Shown piece by piece: positions 17,480-26,891 of a stretch of DNA of 64,000 bases (its first letter is position 1; each line of letters starts with the position of its first letter). The notes under the pieces are model-generated. The model was given only the letters and a program-made list of their open reading frames with translations. It made no database searches and was not told where the DNA came from. The DNA lies in NCBI GenBank assembly GCA_947466075.1, contig CANIBP010000035.1:1-64000 (forward strand). Direction: 5' to 3'. This DNA is from Verrucomicrobiaceae bacterium. GTDB taxonomy: Bacteria > Verrucomicrobiota > Verrucomicrobiia > Verrucomicrobiales > Verrucomicrobiaceae. Made by a program: the position numbers and the translations under genes.

Positions 17480-18502
17480 ATGAGCCGCAGAATAAAATTA
17501 ATCTGCCTCATGGCGGGATTGTTTTCAGCTTTCTACCTCCTTTTTCTTTTCCGTTCGGCGGACGAGGATGCCGCTCTTCAAAAGCCAGTTTCCCAACAGC
17601 CGCCAGAGACACATGGTCCAACGCAGCCCGTGCCATCGGTGGCATCCTCCACGCCATCAGCCGCTCCTCAGACGGCCATGGCATCCACCGGTGATCCAGC
17701 ACTCGCCTCACGGCTTGAGCAAGTGCGGCGTTTCGTGGCCCTCGGGCCGGATGGAGTGGCCGACATCATCCGTCGGCTTGCCAAGGCGATCTCTGTGGAG
17801 GAAAAAACCATGCTTTGCGACGCCCTCGTGCAGATCGTCAGCGACGCGGCAATGCAAGCCTTCGCCAACGCCGTCCTCACCGAAAAGGATCCCGCAACGC
17901 GTGGAGCCATGATGGCCGCGCTCGACGCCACCAGCCAGCCCGCCGCCCTCGAACTCGCCACTTCCTTCCTCAGCATCACCAACGACCCCACCGTGCTCAG
18001 CGCCGTCAACCGCACCATCGCCCGCATGGGCAACGCCGACACCGTGCAGTTCCTCACCGAGCTGTATGCCGAAAACGAAGCCGTCGCAGGCCAGCGTCAG
18101 GGTGTGCTCTCTGCCCTCAGTTCCCTGCGCAATCCACAGGTCGTTCCCACGCTCGGAAAGCTGGTCTCACAATCACCCGCAGCTGAGATCAGTCAGTCTG
18201 CTTCACTCAGCCTTTCAAAAATCGGCACTGCTGACGCCCTGACCAGCCTCGTAGAGGCTCTCGGCCAGCTTCCAGAATCACGCGTCGCTGAACGTGAGGC
18301 CGTCATTCAACAAATCTCCGCCGTACGCAACCCCGAGTCCGCCGCGCTGCTAGCCTCCCTCGCCACCACCTCCACCGACCTTCTCATTCAACACGCCGCC
18401 AGCGAGGCTTTAAAACAGATTCCACCAGCAGATGCCGAATCAATCACGCCATCCGCTCCCGTCGCACGCCCCGAGGCGACCACGGTCAAACTCATTCCGT
18501 GA
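17480..18502 (+). CDS. Membrane-anchored HEAT-repeat protein
   Basis: 340 residues. One N-terminal membrane helix (about 5-24) and a Pro/Thr/Ser-rich linker are followed by a series of HEAT-like helical repeats (for example DPTVLSAVNRTIARMGNADTV, and repeats with LSSLRNPQVVPTLGKL). It starts 46 bp after the protease and may be co-transcribed with it; a role in scaffolding or handling of that protein is a guess. Confidence 0.7.
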   Translation: MSRRIKLICLMAGLFSAFYLLFLFRSADEDAALQKPVSQQPPETHGPTQPVPSVASSTPSAAPQTAMASTGDPALASRLEQVRRFVALGPDGVADIIRRLAKAISVEEKTMLCDALVQIVSDAAMQAFANAVLTEKDPATRGAMMAALDATSQPAALELATSFLSITNDPTVLSAVNRTIARMGNADTVQFLTELYAENEAVAGQRQGVLSALSSLRNPQVVPTLGKLVSQSPAAEISQSASLSLSKIGTADALTSLVEALGQLPESRVAEREAVIQQISAVRNPESAALLASLATTSTDLLIQHAASEALKQIPPADAESITPSAPVARPEATTVKLIP

Positions 18503-18507
18503 AGGCT

Positions 18508-19665
18508 TCATCGCCCACGTTTCAGTCTCGCCAACTTCTCCCCCGCCGCATTCAGCGTCTCCACCTGCTTTGCGAAATGGAAGCGGATGAAGCGGCGCTC
18601 GGGTTCGCGGAAAAAGCTGGAGCCGGGGACGCCGGCGACGCCGATCTCGCGCACGAACCATTCGGCGGCTTCGGTGTCGGTAGCGAATCCGAGCGAGGAG
18701 ATGTCCATGAGCACGTAGTAGGCGCCGTGGGGTTCGGTGAAGGGCAGGCCGGTGGCGCGGAGGTGGTTGAGGAAGACATCACGCTTCGCGGTGTAGAGCT
18801 CGCGCAGGCCGTGGTAGTAGCTGTCTGGCAGTTCCAGACCGGCGACGGCGGCCTCTTGCAGCGGAGCGGCGGCACCGACGGTGAGGAAATCATGCACCTT
18901 GCGTGCCTGGGCGATGATGTGTGGTGCGGCCTGCACGTAGCCGAGTCGCCAGCCGGTGATGGAATAGGTTTTGGAGAGCGAATTGCACACGATCACGCGC
19001 TCCGCGGCTCCGGGCAGCGAGTGCATGTAAACGTGCTCATGCGGCGCATAGACGATGTGTTCGTAGGGCTCGTCGGTGATGACGAAAGCGTCATGCTTTT
19101 CGGCCAGATCGAGGATCATCTGTAATTCGGCGCGCGTGAAGACTTTACCGGTGGGATTGGAAGGATTGCAGACGATGATGGCCTTCGCGCCTTGGGCAAA
19201 AGCGCGGGCGAGTTCGTCAGGATCAAAGCCGAACTGCGGCGGACGCAGCGGGACGTAGATCGGCTCCGCGCCGGAGAGGATCGCATCGGCGGCGTAGTTC
19301 TCGTAGAAGGGCGAGAAGACGATCACTTTGTCCCCCGGCTCGCAGCAGGTCATCAGGGCGCACATCATCGCCTCCGTGCTGCCGCAGGTGACGACGAGGT
19401 TCTGATCCGGATCGACGGGCGTGCCGGAGAAATGCGTGATCTTCTTCGCCAGTGCCTGCCGGAAGCGCGGTGCACCCCACGTCACGGCGTATTGATGAAA
19501 TGGGCCACGTGTGGCGCGTTCGAGCGCGGCGAGCAGTTCCTCCGGCGGATTGAAGTCGGGAAAACCCTGTGAGAGATTGATCGCGCCATGATGATTCGAG
19601 AGCCGCGTCATCGCGCGGATGACGGATTCAGTGAAGGCGTGGAGTCGGCGTGACGTTGCGGGCAT
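18508..19665 (-). CDS. PLP-dependent aminotransferase (class I/II)
   Basis: 385 residues. Fold-type I aminotransferase: NPSNPTGKVF binds substrate and PLP, ITDEPYEHIVY contains the PLP-contacting Asp/Tyr pair, and K232 in NSLSKTYSITGWRLGY forms the Schiff base. The N terminus GAINLSQGFPDFNPP is typical of the methionine/kynurenine/aspartate aminotransferase subgroup. Amino-acid specificity is not readable. Convergent with the HEAT gene, only 5 bp apart. Confidence 0.9.
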   Translation of the reverse strand: MPATSRRLHAFTESVIRAMTRLSNHHGAINLSQGFPDFNPPEELLAALERATRGPFHQYAVTWGAPRFRQALAKKITHFSGTPVDPDQNLVVTCGSTEAMMCALMTCCEPGDKVIVFSPFYENYAADAILSGAEPIYVPLRPPQFGFDPDELARAFAQGAKAIIVCNPSNPTGKVFTRAELQMILDLAEKHDAFVITDEPYEHIVYAPHEHVYMHSLPGAAERVIVCNSLSKTYSITGWRLGYVQAAPHIIAQARKVHDFLTVGAAAPLQEAAVAGLELPDSYYHGLRELYTAKRDVFLNHLRATGLPFTEPHGAYYVLMDISSLGFATDTEAAEWFVREIGVAGVPGSSFFREPERRFIRFHFAKQVETLNAAGEKLARLKRGR

Positions 19666-19724
19666 CCTTGCGCATTTGGCGAGATGCCGCGAAGCTGCAA
19701 GCGTTCGCCTTCATTTGCCCTCTC

Positions 19725-20549
19725 ATGTTACCAAAACGTTTCCTGCTTGTCCTTCTGCGGCTGGCCACCACGGCTCAAGCCGCCGAACAATGGACCTACC
19801 TCGATAACGGCCATGTCCGTCTCGGTGTGAATCTCAGTGCTGGCGCGTGCATTGGCTGGTTCTCGCCTTCGCATTCATCAAATAACGTCCTGAATGCCTA
19901 CGACGTGGGGCGTTACGTCCAGCAGTCGTATTATGGAAACGAAGATGGCAGCGACTGGAACGGCAAGCCATGGCGCTACAATCCAGTGCAGGGTGGAAGC
20001 TGGAAAAACGAGCCTGCGGAAGTCTTGGAAACGAAATCCGACGCCAACAGCTTCTACGCGAAAACCAAACCTCGCCACTGGGCCACTGGTGCCTTCACGC
20101 CTGAATGTGTCATGGAAGAATGGCTACGGCTGGATGGTGGACTCGCGCGACTGAAGTTCAAAATGACTTATATCGGCACTGAGGAGCACAAAGCGCGGCA
20201 TCAGGAGCTGCCAGCGCTCTTTGTGATGCCTAAATTCGACACGCTCGTGTTTGTGGACGCGGCGAAACAACTCACGCGAATGCAGCCTGGCTCCGCGAAT
20301 GAATACATTCGAGTCGGTGAGCCATGGTGCGCCTGGGTGGACAAGAACGACAGCGGCGTTGGCCTATTCATGCCACAGACTACCCAGGCCACGTGTTATC
20401 GCGTTCGCAACGGCAACTCGGGTGATTGCAGCTACATCGCGCCGATTCAAACCTTCGCGCTGAAGCCTGGGCTCGTGTTTGAATACGAAGTCGTGCTCGC
20501 TCTCGGCACGGTGGAGCAAATTCGTGCGGTGTTTGCGAAGCTGAAGTAA
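19725..20549 (+). CDS. Secreted protein of unknown function
   Basis: 274 residues from the ATG at 19725, giving a signal peptide MLPKRFLLVLLRLATTAQAA; the frame from 19650 would overlap the aminotransferase start. The mature part is beta-rich (LDNGHVRLGVNLSAGACIGWFSPS, FVMPKFDTLVFVD, WCAWVDKNDSGVGLFMP). The style resembles carbohydrate-active or carbohydrate-binding proteins, but no family can be named. Confidence 0.7.
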   Translation: MLPKRFLLVLLRLATTAQAAEQWTYLDNGHVRLGVNLSAGACIGWFSPSHSSNNVLNAYDVGRYVQQSYYGNEDGSDWNGKPWRYNPVQGGSWKNEPAEVLETKSDANSFYAKTKPRHWATGAFTPECVMEEWLRLDGGLARLKFKMTYIGTEEHKARHQELPALFVMPKFDTLVFVDAAKQLTRMQPGSANEYIRVGEPWCAWVDKNDSGVGLFMPQTTQATCYRVRNGNSGDCSYIAPIQTFALKPGLVFEYEVVLALGTVEQIRAVFAKLK

Positions 20550-20559
20550 ATCAAAGGCG

Positions 20560-21654
20560 ATGGCTGAAGAATCCCATCCTCCGCAACTCAAAGACTGGTT
20601 CGATGAAGCCCGATACCGCTCCATCGCACGTGAGTTGGTTGCCATCGCACCCAAGTTTGAAGTTAAGGCGTTTCTAAAACTCGTTCTCACCGACCTCGAA
20701 GCTCGCAGTCTCTTGGAACGCGTTCATCAATGCGCTGTCGCGGTGGATGCGGCCTTGCCTGGCACGTATCAGCAAAAAGTCCGCGTGCTGCAAAAACTCG
20801 CACCCAAGATCGGCCACGAGTTCGTCACCATCTTCCTGGGAGATTTTGTCGCCACTTATGGCCGTGATGAATTCGACTTCTCTCTTGAAGCCTTGCGCTT
20901 CTTTACCGTCTTCGGCTCCGCCGAATTCGCCGTGCGGCCTTTCATAATCGCTGATCAAGTGCGCGCCTTGAAAAAGCTGAAGCAATGGACGCTCGATCCC
21001 AATGACAAAGTTCGACGTCTCGCCAGTGAAGGATCGCGCCCGCGATTGCCGTGGGGCATGCGCCTCAATGCCCTCGTGCGTGATCCTTCCCCCACGGTGG
21101 CCATTCTGGAAGCTTTGAAGGACGATGAATCGCTCTTTGTCCGGCGTTCCGTGGCGAATCATCTCAATGACGTCACAAAAGATCATCCTGAGTTCGTTTT
21201 GCAGCGCCTTGAAGCTTGGGATCTTCAGAGTGAGAACCTCCGCTGGATCGCCAAGCACGCCTGCCGCACACTCATCAAACGCGGCCATCCGCGTGCGCTG
21301 AAACTTTTCGGCTTCGGCAAAAAAGCGGAGATCACTGCCACTTTGAATGCCGCGCCCTCAAAGCTTGTCCTCGGCCAGGGCCTCACTTTGACGGCGGTAA
21401 TCGCATCCACTTCCAATCGTGCACAGCGACTCGCCATCGACTACGTGATTCATTACGTCAAAGCCAGCGGCGTCAGCGCCGAGAAGGTCTTCAAGTGGAC
21501 CGAACTCGATCTAGCAGCGCACGCGTCGCTTGATCTCGTCAAAACTCAGGTCGTTCGCGATTTCACCACGCGTAAACATTACCCGGGTGATCATCGCGTC
21601 GAGCTACAAGCCAACGGTCAGCGCGTGGCGGAAACGGTATTCGCGCTAGGATAA
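20560..21654 (+). CDS. DNA alkylation repair protein (AlkC/AlkD-type HEAT-like glycosylase)
   Basis: 364 residues. Helical HEAT-like repeats with the conserved segments RRLASEGSRPRLPW and VRRSVANHLNDVTKDHPE are characteristic of the AlkC/AlkD family, which excise 3-methyladenine and other cationic alkylated bases. The last ~100 residues (KLVLGQGLTLTAVIASTSN...) form an Ig-like beta domain, as in AlkC, which AlkD lacks. It starts 10 bp after the preceding gene. Confidence 0.85.
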   Translation: MAEESHPPQLKDWFDEARYRSIARELVAIAPKFEVKAFLKLVLTDLEARSLLERVHQCAVAVDAALPGTYQQKVRVLQKLAPKIGHEFVTIFLGDFVATYGRDEFDFSLEALRFFTVFGSAEFAVRPFIIADQVRALKKLKQWTLDPNDKVRRLASEGSRPRLPWGMRLNALVRDPSPTVAILEALKDDESLFVRRSVANHLNDVTKDHPEFVLQRLEAWDLQSENLRWIAKHACRTLIKRGHPRALKLFGFGKKAEITATLNAAPSKLVLGQGLTLTAVIASTSNRAQRLAIDYVIHYVKASGVSAEKVFKWTELDLAAHASLDLVKTQVVRDFTTRKHYPGDHRVELQANGQRVAETVFALG

Positions 21655-21710
21655 AAAATCCACCACCAAGCTGTCTTGGTGGCGGAATACATGAATGGAG
21701 CCTGAGAAGA

Positions 21711-22280
21711 TTACTTCGTCGCCGATTTTGCCTGCGCCTGACTTTCTGGCGAAAGACGCGCAAGCGGCACGATGTGGGTGACGCCGGTGGCAGGCATTTT
21801 TAGCAGCACACCGTCGCCTTCGAGACCCATGAATTGGGCTTCGATGATTTTGCCATCGCTGCTGGTCCATTTGAGCAGGCCACCTGCAGCGGCAGGTGTG
21901 GCGGCAGCTGCCGGAGCAGGAGCGGCACCGCCGCCGGTGAGGCTAGCGCCTTCGGTGATCCATGCCTTCATGAGATCGATTTCAGCGTCGGTTAGACGGT
22001 TTTTGCCTTCGGGAGGCATCACATCGGCGTCATCGTTGGGCAGGGTGCAGTTGACGAGCATCGTGCTCTTCATGGCTTCACCAGGAATGATATTTTTGCC
22101 GGGGCCGATCTGCTTGGGGAGTTCGGCGTCATCCAAGGCAAGCTTGCCTTTGACCTTCTTCGTCGTGCTATGGCAGGCGAAGCATTTGTTGCGGAAGATC
22201 GGGGCGATCTGGGCTTTGAAATCGACGGCAGAGGCGGTGCCGACAGTGAGGAGAAGGGCAAGTAGGATGCGGTGGCTCAT
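21711..22280 (-). CDS. Secreted cytochrome c-domain protein with SHD1-like C terminus
   Basis: 189 residues. A signal peptide (1-18) precedes a Planctomycetes-type cytochrome c domain with haem motif C33-F-A-C36-H37 and the conserved block DADVMPPEGKNRLTDAEIDLM, whose Met may be the distal ligand. An Ala/Pro linker (about 118-133) leads to a SLA1-homology-1-like domain (LKWTSSDGKIIEAQF ... THIVPLARLSPESQ) known from this superphylum. Periplasmic electron carrier or sensor; partner unknown. Confidence 0.82.
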   Translation of the reverse strand: MSHRILLALLLTVGTASAVDFKAQIAPIFRNKCFACHSTTKKVKGKLALDDAELPKQIGPGKNIIPGEAMKSTMLVNCTLPNDDADVMPPEGKNRLTDAEIDLMKAWITEGASLTGGGAAPAPAAAATPAAAGGLLKWTSSDGKIIEAQFMGLEGDGVLLKMPATGVTHIVPLARLSPESQAQAKSATK

Positions 22281-22323
22281 GGCTGGTGGTGCAGGAAACG
22301 ATTAAAAAGGCGTTTTGCCTAGC

Positions 22324-23214
22324 TTATTTTGCGGGTTTTGCGGTACTCAGCGTATCACGGGGGGGGACGCTGCGAAGTTGCTGCAGGGTCTGAAGAATCG
22401 CATCCCGCTGGGACTGAAGCCGGCTAATCCCCAGCACGGCACGGCTACCGGAAACGCTATTCAGCAATGGACTGGCCTCCGGCGTCGCAGAATTCCAATC
22501 CGCGCTCTTCAACAAGGCGGTATTTTTCGCCGCGAGCGCCTGAAAGTCGGCATTCAACTGCGTGCGTTGCGCGGCAAGCTGGGCGAGCAGCATGTTGGAA
22601 GCGCTTTGCGGTGTGGGTGCGGTGACTGCGGGGAGGGGATTCGATTTTTCATGCGCCAGTCGGGAATCGAGCAGCCGAGCTTCGGCCAGCATCTTGTTGC
22701 GGGCGGCCTCCTTGGCTTCCAGCGGGTCGTAACATGCTTCCCAGCGCAAATCGGCGGAGGTATTGGCCATGGCGACTTTGACGAGTCCGCCATCGTGACG
22801 AAAAGCAATTTCGTGGGCACTGACGGCCGTGATCTCTGCTTCGCGCAGGACTTTGCCGCTATCGAGACTGAGGACGGGGAATTTCTTCCCCACCATGGCG
22901 CTGCGTCGCTGGGAGCGGAATTTTTCAAACTCAGCTTGCAGCGTCTTCAATGCGTCCTGCGATTGCTGCAGTTGTTGCTGGGTTTTCAGCAACTGCGTCT
23001 GAACATCGGCGAACTGTATCAGACGTGACTGAGTGATGGCTAGATCTGCCTGCGTCTGCTGCAATTGGCTGCTGACCTGGTCCACCCGCGCCTGCAAAGC
23101 CTGATTTTCGATCTGCAGGGCATCATACTCACTTTTCTTCACACAACTGCTCAGCAGCGTCAGCGCCAGCAAGGCGGCCGCTGTTGAGCGTGTGGGATTG
23201 CGGGGTCTGCTCAT
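22324..23214 (-). CDS. Coiled-coil lipoprotein
   Basis: 296 residues from the ATG at 23214. The lipobox LLSSC (Cys near residue 21) marks a lipoprotein. A long Gln/Leu-rich coiled coil (about 28-95, repeats such as QLQQTQADLAITQ) is followed by a small beta domain and a second helical region. A run of eight C (coding strand; 22359-22366) lies about a dozen codons before the stop. Role unknown, probably envelope-structural. Confidence 0.75.
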   Translation of the reverse strand: MSRPRNPTRSTAAALLALTLLSSCVKKSEYDALQIENQALQARVDQVSSQLQQTQADLAITQSRLIQFADVQTQLLKTQQQLQQSQDALKTLQAEFEKFRSQRRSAMVGKKFPVLSLDSGKVLREAEITAVSAHEIAFRHDGGLVKVAMANTSADLRWEACYDPLEAKEAARNKMLAEARLLDSRLAHEKSNPLPAVTAPTPQSASNMLLAQLAAQRTQLNADFQALAAKNTALLKSADWNSATPEASPLLNSVSGSRAVLGISRLQSQRDAILQTLQQLRSVPPRDTLSTAKPAK

Positions 23215-23351
23215 CCAAGTGGGATTGTAACCGCTTGCAGGCCGGTTTGTCACGCACGCCTTGCCATGAATTTGAGAACGCACCCCGTTGGCTCCAGTGC
23301 TTGCATTCAAGTCATCCTGCCCGACACTGGAAGCCCCCAAAACCCATCCCT

Positions 23352-25142
23352 ATGAGCAAAGCCTCCGTCGAAGACATCAAACTCGCCTCCGCCGGCCTCC
23401 GCGGCCAGCTTGCCGAGCAATTCGCTGACACCAGCACCCCGAACATCCCGGAGGACAGCAACATCCTGCTCAAACACCACGGTTCCTACCAGCAGGACGA
23501 CCGCGACGTGCGTGCTGAACGCACCAAGGCCAAGCTCGATAAGGCCTGGAGCTTCATGATCCGCAGCAAGATGCCTGGTGGCCGCATCAGCTCCGTGCAG
23601 TGGCTGATCCATGACGAACTCTGCTCGAAAGCGATGGGCAGCATGCGCCTGACCAATCGCCAAGGCATCCAGCTCCATGGCGTGCTCAAAGGCGGCCTCA
23701 AAGAAGTCATTCATAACGTCTGCCACAGCGGTCTCAGCACCATGGGTGCCTGCGGTGACGTCGTGCGCAACACGATGGGGCCTGCGGCGCCTCTCAAAGA
23801 CGCCATCCACGCCGACACGCAGAAACTCACGGAAGAAATCAGCCAGCGCTTCCTCTGGCGCAGCCAGGCCTATGCCGACATCTGGCTCGATGGCGAAAAA
23901 ATCGATCCCGATTGGATCAAAGACCCCGAGGTGAACCCTGCGGTGCGTGCTGCCACCGCAGCCCCTGAAGGTGATGATCCGATCTACGGCAAGGTGTACC
24001 TCCCGCGCAAATTCAAGATGGCCGTCGCCATCCAGCCCTGCAATGACGTCGATCTTTACTCGCAGGATGTCGGCTTCGTGCCGCATGTCGTGAATGGCGT
24101 GGTCGAAGGCTACACCATCACCGTCGGCGGTGGTTTCGGCATGAGCCACGGCCAACTCAGCACGCGCCCATTCCTGGCGCAGCCGTTGTTTTATGTGAAG
24201 CGTGCGAACGTCGTCGATGCCACCGAGGCCATCGTCACCACGCAGCGCGATCACGGTAACCGCACCGAGCGCAAAAACGCGCGCATGAAATATACCGTGC
24301 AGACCATGGGCATCGACGCCTTCCGCGCCGAGGTCCAGCGCCGCCTGCCGGACATCGAAACCTTCCCCGCTAAAGAACTCCACTTCGACAGCGTCGAGGA
24401 CACTCTCGGCTGGCATGAGCAGGGCGACGGCAAATTTTACTGCGGTGTTCACATCAGCATGGGCCGTGTCGCCGATGCCGAGGGCAAACCACAGTATCGC
24501 AGTTGCTTCCGTGAGATCGCAAAGAATATCAACTGCCCGATCATCGTCACGCCGAACACCAATCTCATCCTCGCCGACATCGATCCTGCTGACAAAGCCA
24601 GCGTCGATGCCATCCTCGCCAAGCATGGCGTGGTGCACAGCGATGGCATGACTCGTGCCCGCAAGGTCGCACATGCTTGCGTCGCCCTGCCCACCTGCGG
24701 TTTGGCTCTCAGTGAGTCCGAACGCGTTCTTCCAGGCTTCATGGACAAGATCGACGAAAGCCTGCGCGAACTCGGTCTCGCCGATGAACCCATCCTCTTC
24801 CGCATGACTGGCTGCCCCAACGGCTGCGGTCGTCCCTACAACGCCGACTTCGGCTTCGTGGGCCGTTCGCCAAACAAGTACGCCATGTTCGTCGGCGGCA
24901 GCATTCGTGGCAACCGCCTCGCCGGTCTCGAATTCAAGACCGTGCTCGGCGAAGACGTGCCCGCCAAGGTACGCACCTTCCTCGAAGCCTTCAAAGCCGA
25001 GCGTAAAGACGGCGAGATCTTCGCCGACTGGTTCGCGAGAACTCGCACTACCGGTGAATCGCCCACGCCCGAACAGTTCCACATCGAACTCGCCGAACGT
25101 GCCGCGAAACTGGCGGGGCAGAAAACCGAAGCTGCAGGCTAA
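23352..25142 (+). CDS. cysI: Assimilatory sulfite reductase haemoprotein (CysI)
   Basis: 596 residues from the ATG at 23352. It reduces sulfite to sulfide using sirohaem coupled to a [4Fe-4S] cluster. The four cluster cysteines are C443, C449, C488 and C492 (CVALPTC ... CPNGC); their spacing is the same as I recall for Escherichia coli CysI. GCPNGCGR, NRQGIQLHG and the basic sirohaem-binding Arg/Lys residues are present. No CysJ flavoprotein is adjacent, so the electron donor (CysJ elsewhere or ferredoxin) is open. The start leaves about 137 bp to the divergent lipoprotein gene. Confidence 0.93.
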   Translation: MSKASVEDIKLASAGLRGQLAEQFADTSTPNIPEDSNILLKHHGSYQQDDRDVRAERTKAKLDKAWSFMIRSKMPGGRISSVQWLIHDELCSKAMGSMRLTNRQGIQLHGVLKGGLKEVIHNVCHSGLSTMGACGDVVRNTMGPAAPLKDAIHADTQKLTEEISQRFLWRSQAYADIWLDGEKIDPDWIKDPEVNPAVRAATAAPEGDDPIYGKVYLPRKFKMAVAIQPCNDVDLYSQDVGFVPHVVNGVVEGYTITVGGGFGMSHGQLSTRPFLAQPLFYVKRANVVDATEAIVTTQRDHGNRTERKNARMKYTVQTMGIDAFRAEVQRRLPDIETFPAKELHFDSVEDTLGWHEQGDGKFYCGVHISMGRVADAEGKPQYRSCFREIAKNINCPIIVTPNTNLILADIDPADKASVDAILAKHGVVHSDGMTRARKVAHACVALPTCGLALSESERVLPGFMDKIDESLRELGLADEPILFRMTGCPNGCGRPYNADFGFVGRSPNKYAMFVGGSIRGNRLAGLEFKTVLGEDVPAKVRTFLEAFKAERKDGEIFADWFARTRTTGESPTPEQFHIELAERAAKLAGQKTEAAG

Positions 25143-25145
25143 GGC

Positions 25146-25475
25146 TTAGTCCAAGAACGAACAGATGTACTCGCAGATACCGCCGCTGACGGCGATGTCG
25201 AAGCCGCTGTTCGCCGCGACGTCGAAGAATTGTCCGCCAGTGTAGGTCGTTTTGGTCTCGCTGCCGTCCAGTTTCACCACGCAGTCGCCGGCGACCATCT
25301 CCATGCGCTCCGCCTTGGCGGTGCCGAAGTGAAAATCGCCAGGATAGATGAGGCCGAGCGTCTTCTTGCTGCCATCAGGAAACAAGATGCTGTGACTGAC
25401 GACTTTGCCGTCGAAATAGACATTGGCCTTGGCGACGGCGGTGACTCCGGGGAATTCAGCAGGGATGGCGGACAT
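25146..25475 (-). CDS. ppnP: Pyrimidine/purine nucleoside phosphorylase (PpnP, cupin type)
   Basis: 109 residues from the ATG at 25475; the longer frame adds an unrelated leader. The cupin-like core VVSHSILFPDGSKKTLGLIYPGDFHFGT, the block ERMEMVAG and the terminal FDVAANSGFDIAVSGGICEYICSF match the PpnP (former DUF1255) family, which phosphorolyses nucleosides to base plus ribose 1-phosphate. Convergent with cysI, 3 bp apart. Confidence 0.9.
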   Translation of the reverse strand: MSAIPAEFPGVTAVAKANVYFDGKVVSHSILFPDGSKKTLGLIYPGDFHFGTAKAERMEMVAGDCVVKLDGSETKTTYTGGQFFDVAANSGFDIAVSGGICEYICSFLD

Positions 25476-25568
25476 AGGGCCGAGGGATAGCTGATGATTT
25501 TGCGGCCGGCAAGTGCAGAGGATGATTGACGTCTGTCCGCGAACCGTGCCAGCATGCTCATTTACCTC

Positions 25569-26846
25569 ATGGAATCCAACCTCCGACCCACCCGCACACG
25601 TTATGGCGTGATCGTTTTCGCCGTGATGCTCGGCATCATTCATTACATCGACCGGGTGTGCATTTCGAAGGCGAGGCCATTCATTCAAACCGATCTCGGA
25701 TTTGATGACACGCAGATGGGCTATGTGTTCTCGGCGTTCACGCTGGCGTATGCACTATTCGAGATTCCGGGTGGCTGGCTGGGGGACAAATGGGGGCCAC
25801 GGCGGGTGCTGCTACGTATCGTGATGTTCTGGAGCGTGTTCACGGCGGCGACGGGCTATGCGTGGAATCTGATGTCGATGATTGTGTGTCGGTTTCTATT
25901 CGGAGCGGGCGAGGCGGGCGGTTTTCCGAACATCGCGAAAATGTTCAGCGTGTGGCTGCCGCAGCGTGAGCATGGTGTAGCCCAAGGCATCACCTGGATG
26001 GCGGCACGCTGGGGAGGGGCCTTCACGCCGTTGCTGGTGGTGTGGGTGCTGGGCTTTGTGAGCTGGCGGAATACGTTCGTGCTCTTTGCCGGACTTGGCG
26101 TGGTCTGGGCGGTGAGTTTTTACCTGTGGTTTCGGGACAATCCGAAGGATCACAAAGGAGTGAATGCGGCGGAATGTGAGTTGCTGGAAGAAGCCCAGAA
26201 AAATCTGAGCGGCGGGCACGCGTCGATCCCATGGATGCGGCTGTTCACGACCAAGTCCGTGCTGCTGCTGTGGGTGTACTACTTCTGTATCAGCTACGTG
26301 TGGTACTTCTACATCACCTGGCTGCCGAAGTACATGGAGCTGGAACTGAAGATGAACATGCAGGACACTTGGACTTCGATCTTGAATGGTCTGCCACTGT
26401 TTCTGGGCGGCATCGGCTGCTTCATCGGTGGCATCGTGGCGCGGCGCATGTCGGCAAAGTCAGCCAGTTTGAGCCGGGCACGGCGCACGATCGGAGTGCT
26501 GGGCATGCTGGCCGCCGGCGGGATGATTCTCCTCGCCACCACCCTGAACAATCCCACGTATGCGATGCTGGCGCTGGGCTTCTCAGGTTTCTTCAATGAT
26601 TTGTCCATGCCGGGTGCCTGGGGTGCCTGCATGGAGGTGGGTGGCAAGCTCGCAGGATCGGTCTCCGGCAGCATGAATATGATCGGCAATCTCGGCGGTG
26701 CGCTCGGGGGCGTCGCGGTGCCATGGCTGATGAATCTGACACACCAAAGCTGGGACAAGGTCTTCTATGTCGCAGCAGCAACGTATTTGATCGCCGCGCT
26801 GTGCTGGATGTTCATCGACTCCGATGAACGGCTGGTGGAAGTGTGA
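25569..26846 (+). CDS. MFS transporter (anion:cation symporter-like)
   Basis: 425 residues from the ATG at 25569 (an ATG at 25554 would add five). Twelve membrane helices. HYIDRVCISKARPFIQTDLGF in the first loop and GGWLGDKWGPRRVL between helices 2 and 3 are typical of the ACS family (hexuronate, glucarate, phthalate or phosphate carriers). Located in the inner membrane; the carried substrate is likely an organic acid but unproven. No catabolic genes are adjacent. Confidence 0.85.
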   Translation: MESNLRPTRTRYGVIVFAVMLGIIHYIDRVCISKARPFIQTDLGFDDTQMGYVFSAFTLAYALFEIPGGWLGDKWGPRRVLLRIVMFWSVFTAATGYAWNLMSMIVCRFLFGAGEAGGFPNIAKMFSVWLPQREHGVAQGITWMAARWGGAFTPLLVVWVLGFVSWRNTFVLFAGLGVVWAVSFYLWFRDNPKDHKGVNAAECELLEEAQKNLSGGHASIPWMRLFTTKSVLLLWVYYFCISYVWYFYITWLPKYMELELKMNMQDTWTSILNGLPLFLGGIGCFIGGIVARRMSAKSASLSRARRTIGVLGMLAAGGMILLATTLNNPTYAMLALGFSGFFNDLSMPGAWGACMEVGGKLAGSVSGSMNMIGNLGGALGGVAVPWLMNLTHQSWDKVFYVAAATYLIAALCWMFIDSDERLVEV

Positions 26847-26891
26847 GGAATGAACCTGCGGACATGAGGGTCCGCGTTCCCTTAGACCGAG

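Noticed and set aside
23307..25082. 591-codon antisense frame over cysI
   Set aside because: cysI is certain from its four cluster cysteines; the antisense frame is GC-driven and has no recognisable motif.
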